From positions 3,410,001 through 3,474,000 of the forward strand of contig OZ245921.1 in the NCBI GenBank assembly GCA_965229695.1: a DNA stretch of 64,000 nucleotides. The letters are read 5' to 3'. The number at the start of each line of letters is the position of its first letter. Position 1 is the first letter of the stretch. A program made the translations under genes and the position numbers. Below the pieces are notes generated by a model, which did no database searches, was not told where the DNA came from, and worked only from the letters and a program-made list of their open reading frames with translations. This document shows, piece after piece, positions 7,259 to 15,213 of the stretch. Source of the DNA: JANSYL01 sp965229695 (GTDB taxonomy: Bacteria; Pseudomonadota; Alphaproteobacteria; Rhodobacterales; Rhodobacteraceae).

Positions 7259-10200
7259 ATGACCGAAGATCAGGCAACGGCCCAAAACATGCGGGCGTCC
7301 GGTACGGCAAACCGCCGAACCGGGCGGGGCATCTGGTTTGCCCTTTTGGGGGTGGGCCTGGGCCTTGTCTTGATCGTGGTGGTTGTTGCCGGGGTGCTTT
7401 GGTGGCGCTTGAACGCAGGCCCAGTTGTGCTGCCGATCGCGCTTCAATCGCGGGTCGAAGCCGCCCTGGACGGTGCGATGGCGCAAAACGACGTGGCGAT
7501 TGGGTCGGTTGCAATTGATCTACAAGATACCGGCGTGCCGCAAGTCGCGCTTAGCGACGTAACGTTGCGCGACCCCGATGGGCGGTTGCGCGCGGCCTTT
7601 CCCGATTTGCGCGCCACGCTTTCCGGCCCGGCGCTGTTGCAGGGCCAGGTGCACCCGACCCAGGTGATTGTCGCCGGCGCGGGTCTGCGCCTAAGCCGTG
7701 CGGCTGATGGCAGTTTTGATCTTGAGTTTGGAGAGGAGTTCGGCGGCGCCACCTTGAGCGTGCCGGAAACGCTCGCGCGGATCGATGCCATGTTCGCCTC
7801 GCCCGAATTTGCAGCGCTTGAGGCCGTGGTGGGGCGCGATTTGAACCTGGTCATGGCCGATTCCATGACCGGTCAGGTGATGCGCCTGCGCGATGGGCAA
7901 ATGCGGCTGACCAAGACCGAGGGGCATTTGACGCTTAGCTTTGGGGGCGCATTGGAAGGCTCGCGGGACGCCAGCGTCGACATTGCGATCACCCGCCGGT
8001 CGGAACTGGGTGAAACCGATCTGGCGATGAGTTTCATCAATCTCGCAGCCCGTGATGTCGCCACGATAGCCCCGGCCTTGGCTTGGCTCGACCTGATGCG
8101 CGCGCCGATCTCAGGCCAGCTTTCGGCGCGCTTGGCCGATGACGGAACCCTGGGCGATTTTGGCGGGGTTTTGCGGGTCGGCCCAGGCCAGTTCACCGTT
8201 GAAGGTGTCGGCGCGCCCTTGAGCTTCGCGTATATGGAAGCCGAGATGACCTATGACGCGCCGACACGCCGGTTGCGGTTCGAGCGGCTGCGCCTGGATG
8301 CGCCCGAGCTTAGCTTTTCGGCCAATGGTCATGCGGACCTAAGCCAGGATGGCACGACCTATGTCGGCCAGTTCCGTCTAAGCGGGATCGAGGCTGACCC
8401 GCGCGGCCTGTTCCCCGCGCCGCTTATTCTGGACGGCGCGGCGGTTGATCTACGCCTGCGTCTGGCCCCCGATCTAGAGATCGAGATTGGTCAAGCGGTG
8501 ATTTTTGACGGCGATGTTCAGATTTTGGCCGCCGGCGCGGTACTGTCGAACGCGAGCGGCGTTTCGGCCAGTTTGGATGCCGAGATCGAACAGATCGCCG
8601 CCGAACAGGTGCTGGCCTATTGGCCGGTCGATGCCGCTCCAAATACCCGCCGCTGGATTGGCGAGAACCTTTACGAAGGCGGGATTTCGGGGGCTGATTT
8701 TGCCCTGCGCCTCGATCCCGACGGGCAGGTTCGGCACGAATTGCAGTTCGATTTTCAAGAGGCGCGCGTGCGTGCTGTACGCACATTGCCGCCGATTGAA
8801 GAGGCTGCTGGTTTTCTGCGGCTGACGGGTCCGTCGCTGATGGTCCGCTTGGATGAAGGGCAAATGCTGGCGCCTGAGGGCGAGAGCTTGTCTCTGGCAG
8901 GCTCCACCATGCAGGTGGCCGATACGCGCCCACGTGGGCCCGACGCGCGGTTTGATCTTGCGGTTCAGGGCGGGCTTAGCGATGTGTTGCGGCTTTTGGC
9001 GCTGCCGCCGGTGTCGTTGTTCGCCGAAGGGGCCCTGACGCCTGAAGATATTGGCCGCGGCGATGTCGATCTAACCGTTGGATTGGATATGCGCTTGCTG
9101 CGCGGTCAGACGCTTGCGGATATGGATTTTGCGGTGGCCGGGACGGTGACGGATTATCGCTCGGACCGGTTGGTGCCGGAGCGTCTGCTGCAAGCCGAAA
9201 CGTTGATGGTGGATGTTCGACCAGATGAGGTTGTGATCAGCGGCCAAGCCCGGTTCGACAACACACGTCTTTCCGGGCAATGGCGTCGTGCGCTTGGTCC
9301 CGATGCCAGCCCCGCCTCGCGTGTGGAAGCGCGGGCGATTGTGGATGCGACGGCGCTGGCCGGGTTTGGCATCACGGTTCCACAAGGCATGATAACGGGG
9401 CGCACGCGGGCCGATTTGGAACTGGATTTGCGCCCCGATGCCCCGGCGCAATTGTCGATCCGCAGCGATCTGCAGGGGATGGCGGTGTCGGTGCCAGCCC
9501 TGCTTTGGGGCCTGGGTGCCGGGCAAAGCGGTGATTTGCGGGTTGATATGCAGTTGGGCCCCGATCCTGAGATCACAGCGCTTTCGTTGGATGGCGCGGG
9601 GTTAAGCCTGGCGGGACGGGTCGCACTGGCACCGGGGGGCGGGTTCGAACGGCTGGTTGCCGAGCGTTTGCGTGTGGGCACCTGGCTGGACGTTGCAGGG
9701 GCGTTGATCTCCAACGGTGTGGGCCGCGCGCCGCGGATCGAGGTGCGGGGCGGCGCGCTGGACCTGCGCAACCTGCCGCAATCGGGCCAGCGCCCGGGCG
9801 CGGGGGCGGGTGGTGGTGTGATTGATGCGCGGCTCGACCGGTTGCAAATCACCGAAGGCATCGCCCTGACCCAGCTTCAGGCCGAGTTAAGCACGAATGG
9901 CGGCCTATCTGGGCAGTTTGCCGGCTTGGTGAACGGATCGGCCCCGCTGACCGGCACCTTGATCACCACCGAAACTGGCCCGGCGGTGCGGGTGCGCTCC
10001 AACGATGGCGGCGCGGTGCTGCGGGCGGCTGGCCTGTTTGCGACGGCCCATGGTGGCGATATGGAGTTGATCATTGGCGCGACTGGCGCCGAGGGCAGCT
10101 ATGACGGGCAGTTGAGCATGAGCGGCCCCAGGCTGCGCGACGCCCCTGCGATGGCCGAGTTGTTGAACCTGATTTCGGTTGTGGGGCTATTGGAACAATT

Positions 10201-10558
10201 GGGCGGGGAGGGGATCAATTTGGGGGATGTCGATGCGCGCTTCCGCATCACACCGACACAGGTTGTGTTGAGCCAGGGTACGGCTGTTGGCCCGTCGATG
10301 GGCCTATCGATGGATGGCACCTATGACGTGGTGCGCCGACAGTTCGATATGCAAGGCGTGGTGTCTCCGCTTTATGCGCTCAACGGGATGTTTGGCGCGC
10401 TGTTTGCGCCGCGCCGCGAAGGCTTGTTCGGCTTCGCATATCAGCTTACAGGCACGCCGGAAAACAACAGCGTCACGGTCAACCCATTGTCGATTCTAAC
10501 CCCCGGCATCTTCCGCGAAATCTTTCGCCGACCGCCGCCTGAACTGCCCACCGAATAA
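7259..10558 (+). CDS. AsmA/YhdP-like giant envelope protein (DUF3971 and AsmA C-terminal regions)
   Basis: About 1,099 residues with a single N-terminal membrane anchor (around 24-47 from this start, rich in L, V and G). A very long region of short beta-strand-forming segments follows, with many L-R-D, D-L-R-L and V-D-L-R-L repeats. The C-terminal part (I-D-A-R-L-D-R-L to N-P-L-S-I-L-T-P-G) looks like the AsmA/YhdP C-terminal domain. YhdP, TamB and AsmA proteins form hydrophobic grooves bridging the two membranes and carry phospholipids outward, and this is the likely role. An upstream TTG at 7199 is in frame, but the ATG at 7259 begins right before a hydrophilic leader and anchor. Its stop overlaps the queA start (TAATG). 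Confidence 0.85.
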   Translation: MTEDQATAQNMRASGTANRRTGRGIWFALLGVGLGLVLIVVVVAGVLWWRLNAGPVVLPIALQSRVEAALDGAMAQNDVAIGSVAIDLQDTGVPQVALSDVTLRDPDGRLRAAFPDLRATLSGPALLQGQVHPTQVIVAGAGLRLSRAADGSFDLEFGEEFGGATLSVPETLARIDAMFASPEFAALEAVVGRDLNLVMADSMTGQVMRLRDGQMRLTKTEGHLTLSFGGALEGSRDASVDIAITRRSELGETDLAMSFINLAARDVATIAPALAWLDLMRAPISGQLSARLADDGTLGDFGGVLRVGPGQFTVEGVGAPLSFAYMEAEMTYDAPTRRLRFERLRLDAPELSFSANGHADLSQDGTTYVGQFRLSGIEADPRGLFPAPLILDGAAVDLRLRLAPDLEIEIGQAVIFDGDVQILAAGAVLSNASGVSASLDAEIEQIAAEQVLAYWPVDAAPNTRRWIGENLYEGGISGADFALRLDPDGQVRHELQFDFQEARVRAVRTLPPIEEAAGFLRLTGPSLMVRLDEGQMLAPEGESLSLAGSTMQVADTRPRGPDARFDLAVQGGLSDVLRLLALPPVSLFAEGALTPEDIGRGDVDLTVGLDMRLLRGQTLADMDFAVAGTVTDYRSDRLVPERLLQAETLMVDVRPDEVVISGQARFDNTRLSGQWRRALGPDASPASRVEARAIVDATALAGFGITVPQGMITGRTRADLELDLRPDAPAQLSIRSDLQGMAVSVPALLWGLGAGQSGDLRVDMQLGPDPEITALSLDGAGLSLAGRVALAPGGGFERLVAERLRVGTWLDVAGALISNGVGRAPRIEVRGGALDLRNLPQSGQRPGAGAGGGVIDARLDRLQITEGIALTQLQAELSTNGGLSGQFAGLVNGSAPLTGTLITTETGPAVRVRSNDGGAVLRAAGLFATAHGGDMELIIGATGAEGSYDGQLSMSGPRLRDAPAMAELLNLISVVGLLEQLGGEGINLGDVDARFRITPTQVVLSQGTAVGPSMGLSMDGTYDVVRRQFDMQGVVSPLYALNGMFGALFAPRREGLFGFAYQLTGTPENNSVTVNPLSILTPGIFREIFRRPPPELPTE

Positions 10559-11613
10559 TGAAACTGGATGATTTCGATTTCGATCTGCCCGAGGGCCGCA
10601 TCGCAACCCGTCCCGCGCGCCCGCGCAGTTCGGCCAAACTGCTATTGGCACAAGGGGGCCAGATCGATGATCGTCAGGTGTTCGAATTGCCCGACATCTT
10701 GGAGCCGGGCGACCGGCTAATCTTAAATGACACGCGGGTCATCCCCGCGCGGCTTTTTGGAAAACGCTGGCGTGACAGCGCTGAGGGGCGCGTTTCGGCT
10801 AAAGTCGAAGTGACGCTGCTGGAGCCTCAGGCCGATGGCAGTTGGAGCGCATTGGCCAAACCGATGCGCAAGCTGGCGCTTGGGGAAACGGTGATCTTCT
10901 CCGACGATCTGTCTGCCGAGGTGGCCTCGCTAAGCGACGGGTTGCGATTGCGCTTTAACCTCGCGGGGGCGGATTTTGACGCGGCACTCAATGCGGCAGG
11001 TGCGATGCCTCTGCCGCCCTATATTGCGGGGAAACGCCCTGCGGATGAACGCGACCGCGAGGACTATCAGACCATTTGGGCCAAGCGCTCCGGCGCTGTG
11101 GCCGCGCCCACCGCCAGCCTGCATTTTGATGAAGCGCTGATTGCCGCCCTTACTGCGCGTGGGGTGGATATGAGCTTTGTCACGCTCCATGTGGGCGCGG
11201 GTACGTTTCTGCCGGTCACAGTGGATGATGTCACCACCCATAAGATGCATGCCGAATGGGGCGAGGTCCGCGAAAAGGCGGCGGAGGAGATGAACGCCAC
11301 CCGTGCCGCAGGCGGGCGGATCATCCCCGTGGGCACCACCGCGCTGCGCCTGATCGAAACCACGGCCAAGCCCGATGGCACGATGCAGGCCTTTGAAGGG
11401 GATACCGATATCTTCATCTATCCCGGCTATGCCTGGAAGATCACCGATGCGCTGATGACCAATTTCCATCTGCCGAAATCGACGCTGATGATGCTGGTTT
11501 CGGCCCTTATGGGGCAGGATCGGATTATGCAGATTTACGACCACGCCCTGCGAAATGACTATCGGTTTTTCTCTTATGGCGACGCTTCACTGCTAATTCC
11601 GTCGCGTATGTGA
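10558..11613 (+). CDS. queA: S-adenosylmethionine:tRNA ribosyltransferase-isomerase
   Basis: QueA moves the ribosyl part of SAM onto preQ1-modified tRNA, giving epoxyqueuosine in the queuosine pathway. The 351-residue protein is full length and carries the family blocks L-I-L-N-D-T-R-V-I-P-A-R near residue 55, A-A-P-T-A-S-L-H-F near 182, T-L-H-V-G-A-G-T-F near 204, and N-F-H-L-P-K-S-T near 301. The ATG shares a base with the stop of the AsmA-like gene, so the two are translationally coupled. Other queuosine genes (queC, queD, queE, tgt) are not in this window. Confidence 0.96.
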   Translation: MKLDDFDFDLPEGRIATRPARPRSSAKLLLAQGGQIDDRQVFELPDILEPGDRLILNDTRVIPARLFGKRWRDSAEGRVSAKVEVTLLEPQADGSWSALAKPMRKLALGETVIFSDDLSAEVASLSDGLRLRFNLAGADFDAALNAAGAMPLPPYIAGKRPADERDREDYQTIWAKRSGAVAAPTASLHFDEALIAALTARGVDMSFVTLHVGAGTFLPVTVDDVTTHKMHAEWGEVREKAAEEMNATRAAGGRIIPVGTTALRLIETTAKPDGTMQAFEGDTDIFIYPGYAWKITDALMTNFHLPKSTLMMLVSALMGQDRIMQIYDHALRNDYRFFSYGDASLLIPSRM

Positions 11614-11671
11614 CAGAGCGGGCCCGCGCGAATCGTCATTCTTCTCCAACCAGTTATCGAAAGGTCAGCCC

Positions 11672-12976
11672 GTGGTTTACGTTCTGCGGACCTCTTGGGC
11701 CCTGCTTTTGGGCATGTTCCTTTTGCAGATCGGCAATGGTCTGCAAGGCTCGATGATGGGCGTGCGCGGCGCGCTGGAGGGGTTTTCGACCTTTGAGCTG
11801 TCCTTGATCGGCTCGGCCTATTTTATCGGGTTTCTGGGTGGCTCGAAAATCGCACCCAGACTGATCGCGCAGGTTGGACATGTGCGCGTCTTTGCGGCCC
11901 TGGGGTCACTCATTTCAGCGGTCGTCATCTCTTACCCGATCATCACCGAGCCTTGGGTTTGGATGCTGCTGAGGGTGGTCTTGGGCTTTAGCCTGTCGGG
12001 CGTTTACGTCACGGCCGAAAGCTGGCTGAACAATGCGTCGACCAACGACACGCGCGGGCAATCGCTGTCGGCTTACATGATGGTGCAGCTTCTGGGATTG
12101 GTGACCAGCCAGGCGATCCTGTCGGCGGGCGACCCGTCGGGCTGGTTGTTGTTTGTGATCCCGTCCATTCTGGTGTCTCTCAGCTTCGCACCCATCTTGC
12201 TGAACGCGCAGCCTGCCCCGGCGTTTGAAGCCGCGCGGCCCATGACCCTGAGCCAGCTTTACGAGACCTCCCCTTTTGGCGTGATCGGGATGCTGCTTTT
12301 GGGAGGCGTCTTTGCTGGCCAATTTGCCATGTCACCGGTTTACGCGACCGAGGCCGGGCTGACCCTGTCGCAGCTTTCAGGCTTTGTGTCGGCCTTCTTC
12401 ATCGGGGCCGTGATCCTGCAATATCCCATCGGATGGATGTCAGACCGCGTGGATCGGCGGCTTTTGATCATTGGTGCGGCGGGGCTAAGCGGCGTGGCCG
12501 CGTTGGCGGGGGTGATGTTTGGCCATATCTACCCGATCCTGTTGGCGATTGGCTTGCTGAATGGTGGGTTGGCGCAGCCGCTCTACGCGCTGCTGATCGC
12601 TTACACCAATGATTATCTTGAGGCTGAAGATATGGCCGCCGCCTCGGGCGGGTTGGTTTTTGTCAACGGCATCGGCGCGATCCTGGGGCCGCCTGCTATG
12701 GGCCTGTTGATGGGGCAGTTCGGACCTGCGGGTTTCTGGGTGTTTTTGGCGGGCATCGGTTTTGCCATGGCCGGTTACGGGCTTTGGCGGATGACGCAGC
12801 GCCCATCGGTTTATGCCGAAGAAGACGATTACGAAGCGGTGTCTTACGCAAGCCTCTTGCCAGGTGCGGCGTCACCCGTTTTTGTTGAAACAGCGCAGGA
12901 ACTTTATGTCGAGGCCGCCGAAGAGCTGGCCGAGAGCGGGGAGGGCGAAGAACCCCAAGCCCCCGCCAGCGATTAA
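11672..12976 (+). CDS. MFS transporter, YcaD-like
   Basis: A 434-residue major facilitator protein with about 12 hydrophobic helices. The segment E-S-W-L-N-N (near residue 117), followed by T-R-G-Q-S-L-S-A-Y, is typical of the YcaD-like subgroup. The linker G-W-M-S-D-R-V-D-R-R (near 254) is the standard MFS cytoplasmic loop. A 50-residue acidic, alanine-rich tail follows the last helix. The start is a GTG 58 bases after queA. The substrate is unknown. Confidence 0.85.
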   Translation: MVYVLRTSWALLLGMFLLQIGNGLQGSMMGVRGALEGFSTFELSLIGSAYFIGFLGGSKIAPRLIAQVGHVRVFAALGSLISAVVISYPIITEPWVWMLLRVVLGFSLSGVYVTAESWLNNASTNDTRGQSLSAYMMVQLLGLVTSQAILSAGDPSGWLLFVIPSILVSLSFAPILLNAQPAPAFEAARPMTLSQLYETSPFGVIGMLLLGGVFAGQFAMSPVYATEAGLTLSQLSGFVSAFFIGAVILQYPIGWMSDRVDRRLLIIGAAGLSGVAALAGVMFGHIYPILLAIGLLNGGLAQPLYALLIAYTNDYLEAEDMAAASGGLVFVNGIGAILGPPAMGLLMGQFGPAGFWVFLAGIGFAMAGYGLWRMTQRPSVYAEEDDYEAVSYASLLPGAASPVFVETAQELYVEAAEELAESGEGEEPQAPASD

Positions 12977-12995
12977 GAAGGAGGAGAGCAGACCC

Positions 12996-13574
12996 ATGGT
13001 AGAAACCACAATCCCACCGGACGAGGTGACGGCGTTCTGGCTGAACGCGGGCCCCGAGAAATGGTACAAACAGGATGAGGCGTTTGATGCCGAAATCCGC
13101 GAGCGGTTCCTGGATCTTTGGCAAAAAGCCCATGACGGCAAACTGGGCGGTTGGTGCAGCAACCCGAAATCCGCGTTGGCGATGATCATCCTGACCGATC
13201 AGTTCCCGCGCAACATGTTTCGCGGCGATCCGCGGTCGTTCGCGACAGATGCTCTGGCCAAGAAGGTCGCCTGCTACGCGCTGGATCGCGGGTGGGATCT
13301 AAAGATCCCCGAACCCGAGCGGCAGTTTCTTTATATGCCCTTCATGCATTCGGAGCGTTTGACCGATCAGGATCATTGCGTGCGCCTCATGGCCGAGCGG
13401 ATGAAGGAGGGGAACAACCTGCTGCATGCCCGCGCCCATCGTGAGATTATTCGCAAGTTCAACCGCTTTCCCTATCGCAACGAGGTATTGGGGCGGAAGA
13501 CGTCGACTACCGAACGCGCGTTCTTGGATGATGGCGGATATGGTAAAATCGTAAACGGTCTCGAAGCCAGCTGA
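12996..13574 (+). CDS. DUF924 family protein
   Basis: A 192-residue soluble protein of the DUF924 (YPO0570-like) family, recognised by V-T-A-F-W near the N-terminus, the central D-Q-F-P-R-N-M-F-R-G block, and the Y-M-P-F-M-H-S-E segment. No enzymatic role is established. The ATG at 12996 is preceded by a strong AAGGAGGAG ribosome site that starts inside the stop region of the MFS gene, so the two genes are probably co-transcribed. The frame is open further upstream, but those residues overlap the MFS gene and are not family sequence. Confidence 0.85.
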   Translation: MVETTIPPDEVTAFWLNAGPEKWYKQDEAFDAEIRERFLDLWQKAHDGKLGGWCSNPKSALAMIILTDQFPRNMFRGDPRSFATDALAKKVACYALDRGWDLKIPEPERQFLYMPFMHSERLTDQDHCVRLMAERMKEGNNLLHARAHREIIRKFNRFPYRNEVLGRKTSTTERAFLDDGGYGKIVNGLEAS

Positions 13575-13614
13575 CCCCTGGATTTTGATCGTTTTGGCGC
13601 GTGCCGACGCGCTA

Positions 13615-13635
13615 GGGTTGCAAATCCTGCAACCC
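13615..13635. other. Small stem-loop between the DUF924 gene and lpdA
   Basis: Perfect 8-bp arms (13615-13622 and 13628-13635) surround a 5-base loop. No T-run follows on either strand, so this is not a clear terminator. It may mark the boundary between the two transcripts. Confidence 0.3.
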
Positions 13636-13722
13636 CGCTGACCTGCGACGCAGCGTCAATTGAGCCGTCCTGGCAGATTGTTTAACGTTGAACCAACTTG
13701 AACTTCGCCAGGAGGAGCCATC

Positions 13723-15120
13723 GTGGCTGACCAGAATTTTGATGTGGTGGTGATCGGCGCCGGGCCCGGGGGCTATGTGGCCGCGATCCGCGCAAGCCAG
13801 TTGGGCCTGAAAACCGCCATCGTGGAACGCGAACATATGGGCGGGATTTGCCTGAACTGGGGCTGTATCCCGACCAAGGCGATGCTGCGGTCCTCCGAGG
13901 TGTTCCACCTGATGCACCGGGCCAAGGAATTTGGGCTGAAGGCCGAGGGCGTCAGCTATGATTTGGATGCGGTGGTCGATCGCTCGCGCAAAGTAGCCAA
14001 GCAGCTGTCGGGCGGTGTGGCGCATCTGATGAAGAAGAACAAAGTCACCGTGGTGATGGGCGAGGCGACGATCCCCGCCAAGGGCAAGGTCAGCGTCAAA
14101 ACCGACAAAGGCACCGAAACCCTGACCGCCAAGAACATCATCCTGGCCACCGGTGCGCGCGCCCGCGAACTGCCAGGGTTGGAGGCTGATGGCAAACGGG
14201 TCTGGACCTACAAGGCCGCATTGAAGCCGCCCCATATGCCGAAAAAGCTGCTGGTGATTGGCTCGGGCGCGATCGGGATCGAATTCGCCAGTTTCTACAA
14301 CACGCTTGGCGCGGACACGACGGTGGTCGAGGTGATGGACCGGGTTCTGCCGGTCGAAGACGCGGAAATAAGTGCATTTGCCAAGAAGAGCTTTGAAAAA
14401 CAGGGCATGAAAATCCTGCAAAAGGCGATGGTGAAAAAGCTCGACCGCGCCGCAGACAAAGTGACCGCCCATATCGAGGTTGGCGGCAAGGTCGAGACGC
14501 AGGAATTCGACACGGTGATCTCAGCTGTTGGGATCGTCGGCAATGTCGAAGGTCTGGGTCTAGAAGCGCTTGGCGTGAAGATTGATCGCACCCATGTGGT
14601 CACCGATGCCTACTGCCGCACCGGCGTTGATGGGCTTTATGCCATTGGCGATATCGCGGGCGCACCTTGGCTGGCGCATAAGGCCAGCCATGAAGGTGTG
14701 ATGGTAGCAGAGCTGATTTCGGGCAAGAACAACGTGCACCCGATCAAGCCAGAAAGCATCGCAGGCTGCACCTATTGCCACCCGCAGGTCGCAAGCGTCG
14801 GCTATACCGAAGCCAAGGCGAAGGAACTGGGCTATGACGTAAAAGTGGGCCGCTTCCCCTTCATCGGCAACGGGAAGGCGATTGCGCTTGGTGAGCCCGA
14901 GGGCATGATCAAAACCGTGTTCGATGCCAAAACGGGTGAGCTTTTGGGCGCGCATATGGTGGGCGCGGAGGTGACCGAGCTGATCCAAGGTTACGTGGTT
15001 GGCCGTCAGTTGGAGACCACCGAAGAAGACCTGATGGAAACGGTCTTCCCACACCCGACGCTCAGCGAAATGATGCATGAGTCGGTCTTGGATGCCTATG
15101 ACCGTGTGATCCACATCTAA
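13723..15120 (+). CDS. lpdA: Dihydrolipoyl dehydrogenase
   Basis: The E3 flavoenzyme that reoxidises lipoamide with NAD+ in pyruvate or 2-oxoglutarate dehydrogenase, or in glycine cleavage. The 465-residue protein has an FAD-binding G-A-G-P-G-G (12-17) and the redox-active pair C43/C48 in G-I-C-L-N-W-G-C. It also has an NAD-binding G-S-G-A-I-G-I-E near residue 183 and the catalytic H444-E449 pair in H-P-T-L-S-E. The start is a GTG behind an AGGAGGAG ribosome site. No E1 or E2 genes are adjacent, so this may be a housekeeping or second E3 copy. A strong terminator follows. Confidence 0.96.
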   Translation: MADQNFDVVVIGAGPGGYVAAIRASQLGLKTAIVEREHMGGICLNWGCIPTKAMLRSSEVFHLMHRAKEFGLKAEGVSYDLDAVVDRSRKVAKQLSGGVAHLMKKNKVTVVMGEATIPAKGKVSVKTDKGTETLTAKNIILATGARARELPGLEADGKRVWTYKAALKPPHMPKKLLVIGSGAIGIEFASFYNTLGADTTVVEVMDRVLPVEDAEISAFAKKSFEKQGMKILQKAMVKKLDRAADKVTAHIEVGGKVETQEFDTVISAVGIVGNVEGLGLEALGVKIDRTHVVTDAYCRTGVDGLYAIGDIAGAPWLAHKASHEGVMVAELISGKNNVHPIKPESIAGCTYCHPQVASVGYTEAKAKELGYDVKVGRFPFIGNGKAIALGEPEGMIKTVFDAKTGELLGAHMVGAEVTELIQGYVVGRQLETTEEDLMETVFPHPTLSEMMHESVLDAYDRVIHI

Positions 15121-15160
15121 GAACGACCTCGGCGTATCACGCCGGACATACATGGAACAG

Positions 15161-15191
15161 AAAACGGGCGGCCCGAGAGACCGCCCGTTTT
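15161..15191. terminator. Bidirectional intrinsic terminator between lpdA and the VWA gene
   Basis: Perfect 11-bp arms (15161-15171 and 15181-15191) enclose a 9-base loop. The arms begin with AAAA and end with TTTT, and a further T-rich stretch lies on the plus side. It can therefore stop lpdA transcripts on the plus strand and VWA-gene transcripts on the minus strand. The two genes converge here. Confidence 0.85.
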
Positions 15192-15213
15192 TCTTTTTCG
15201 GTTTCGTTCAGGT

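Noticed and set aside
13615..13635. Hairpin before lpdA considered as an intrinsic terminator
   Set aside because: No T-run follows the stem on either strand.
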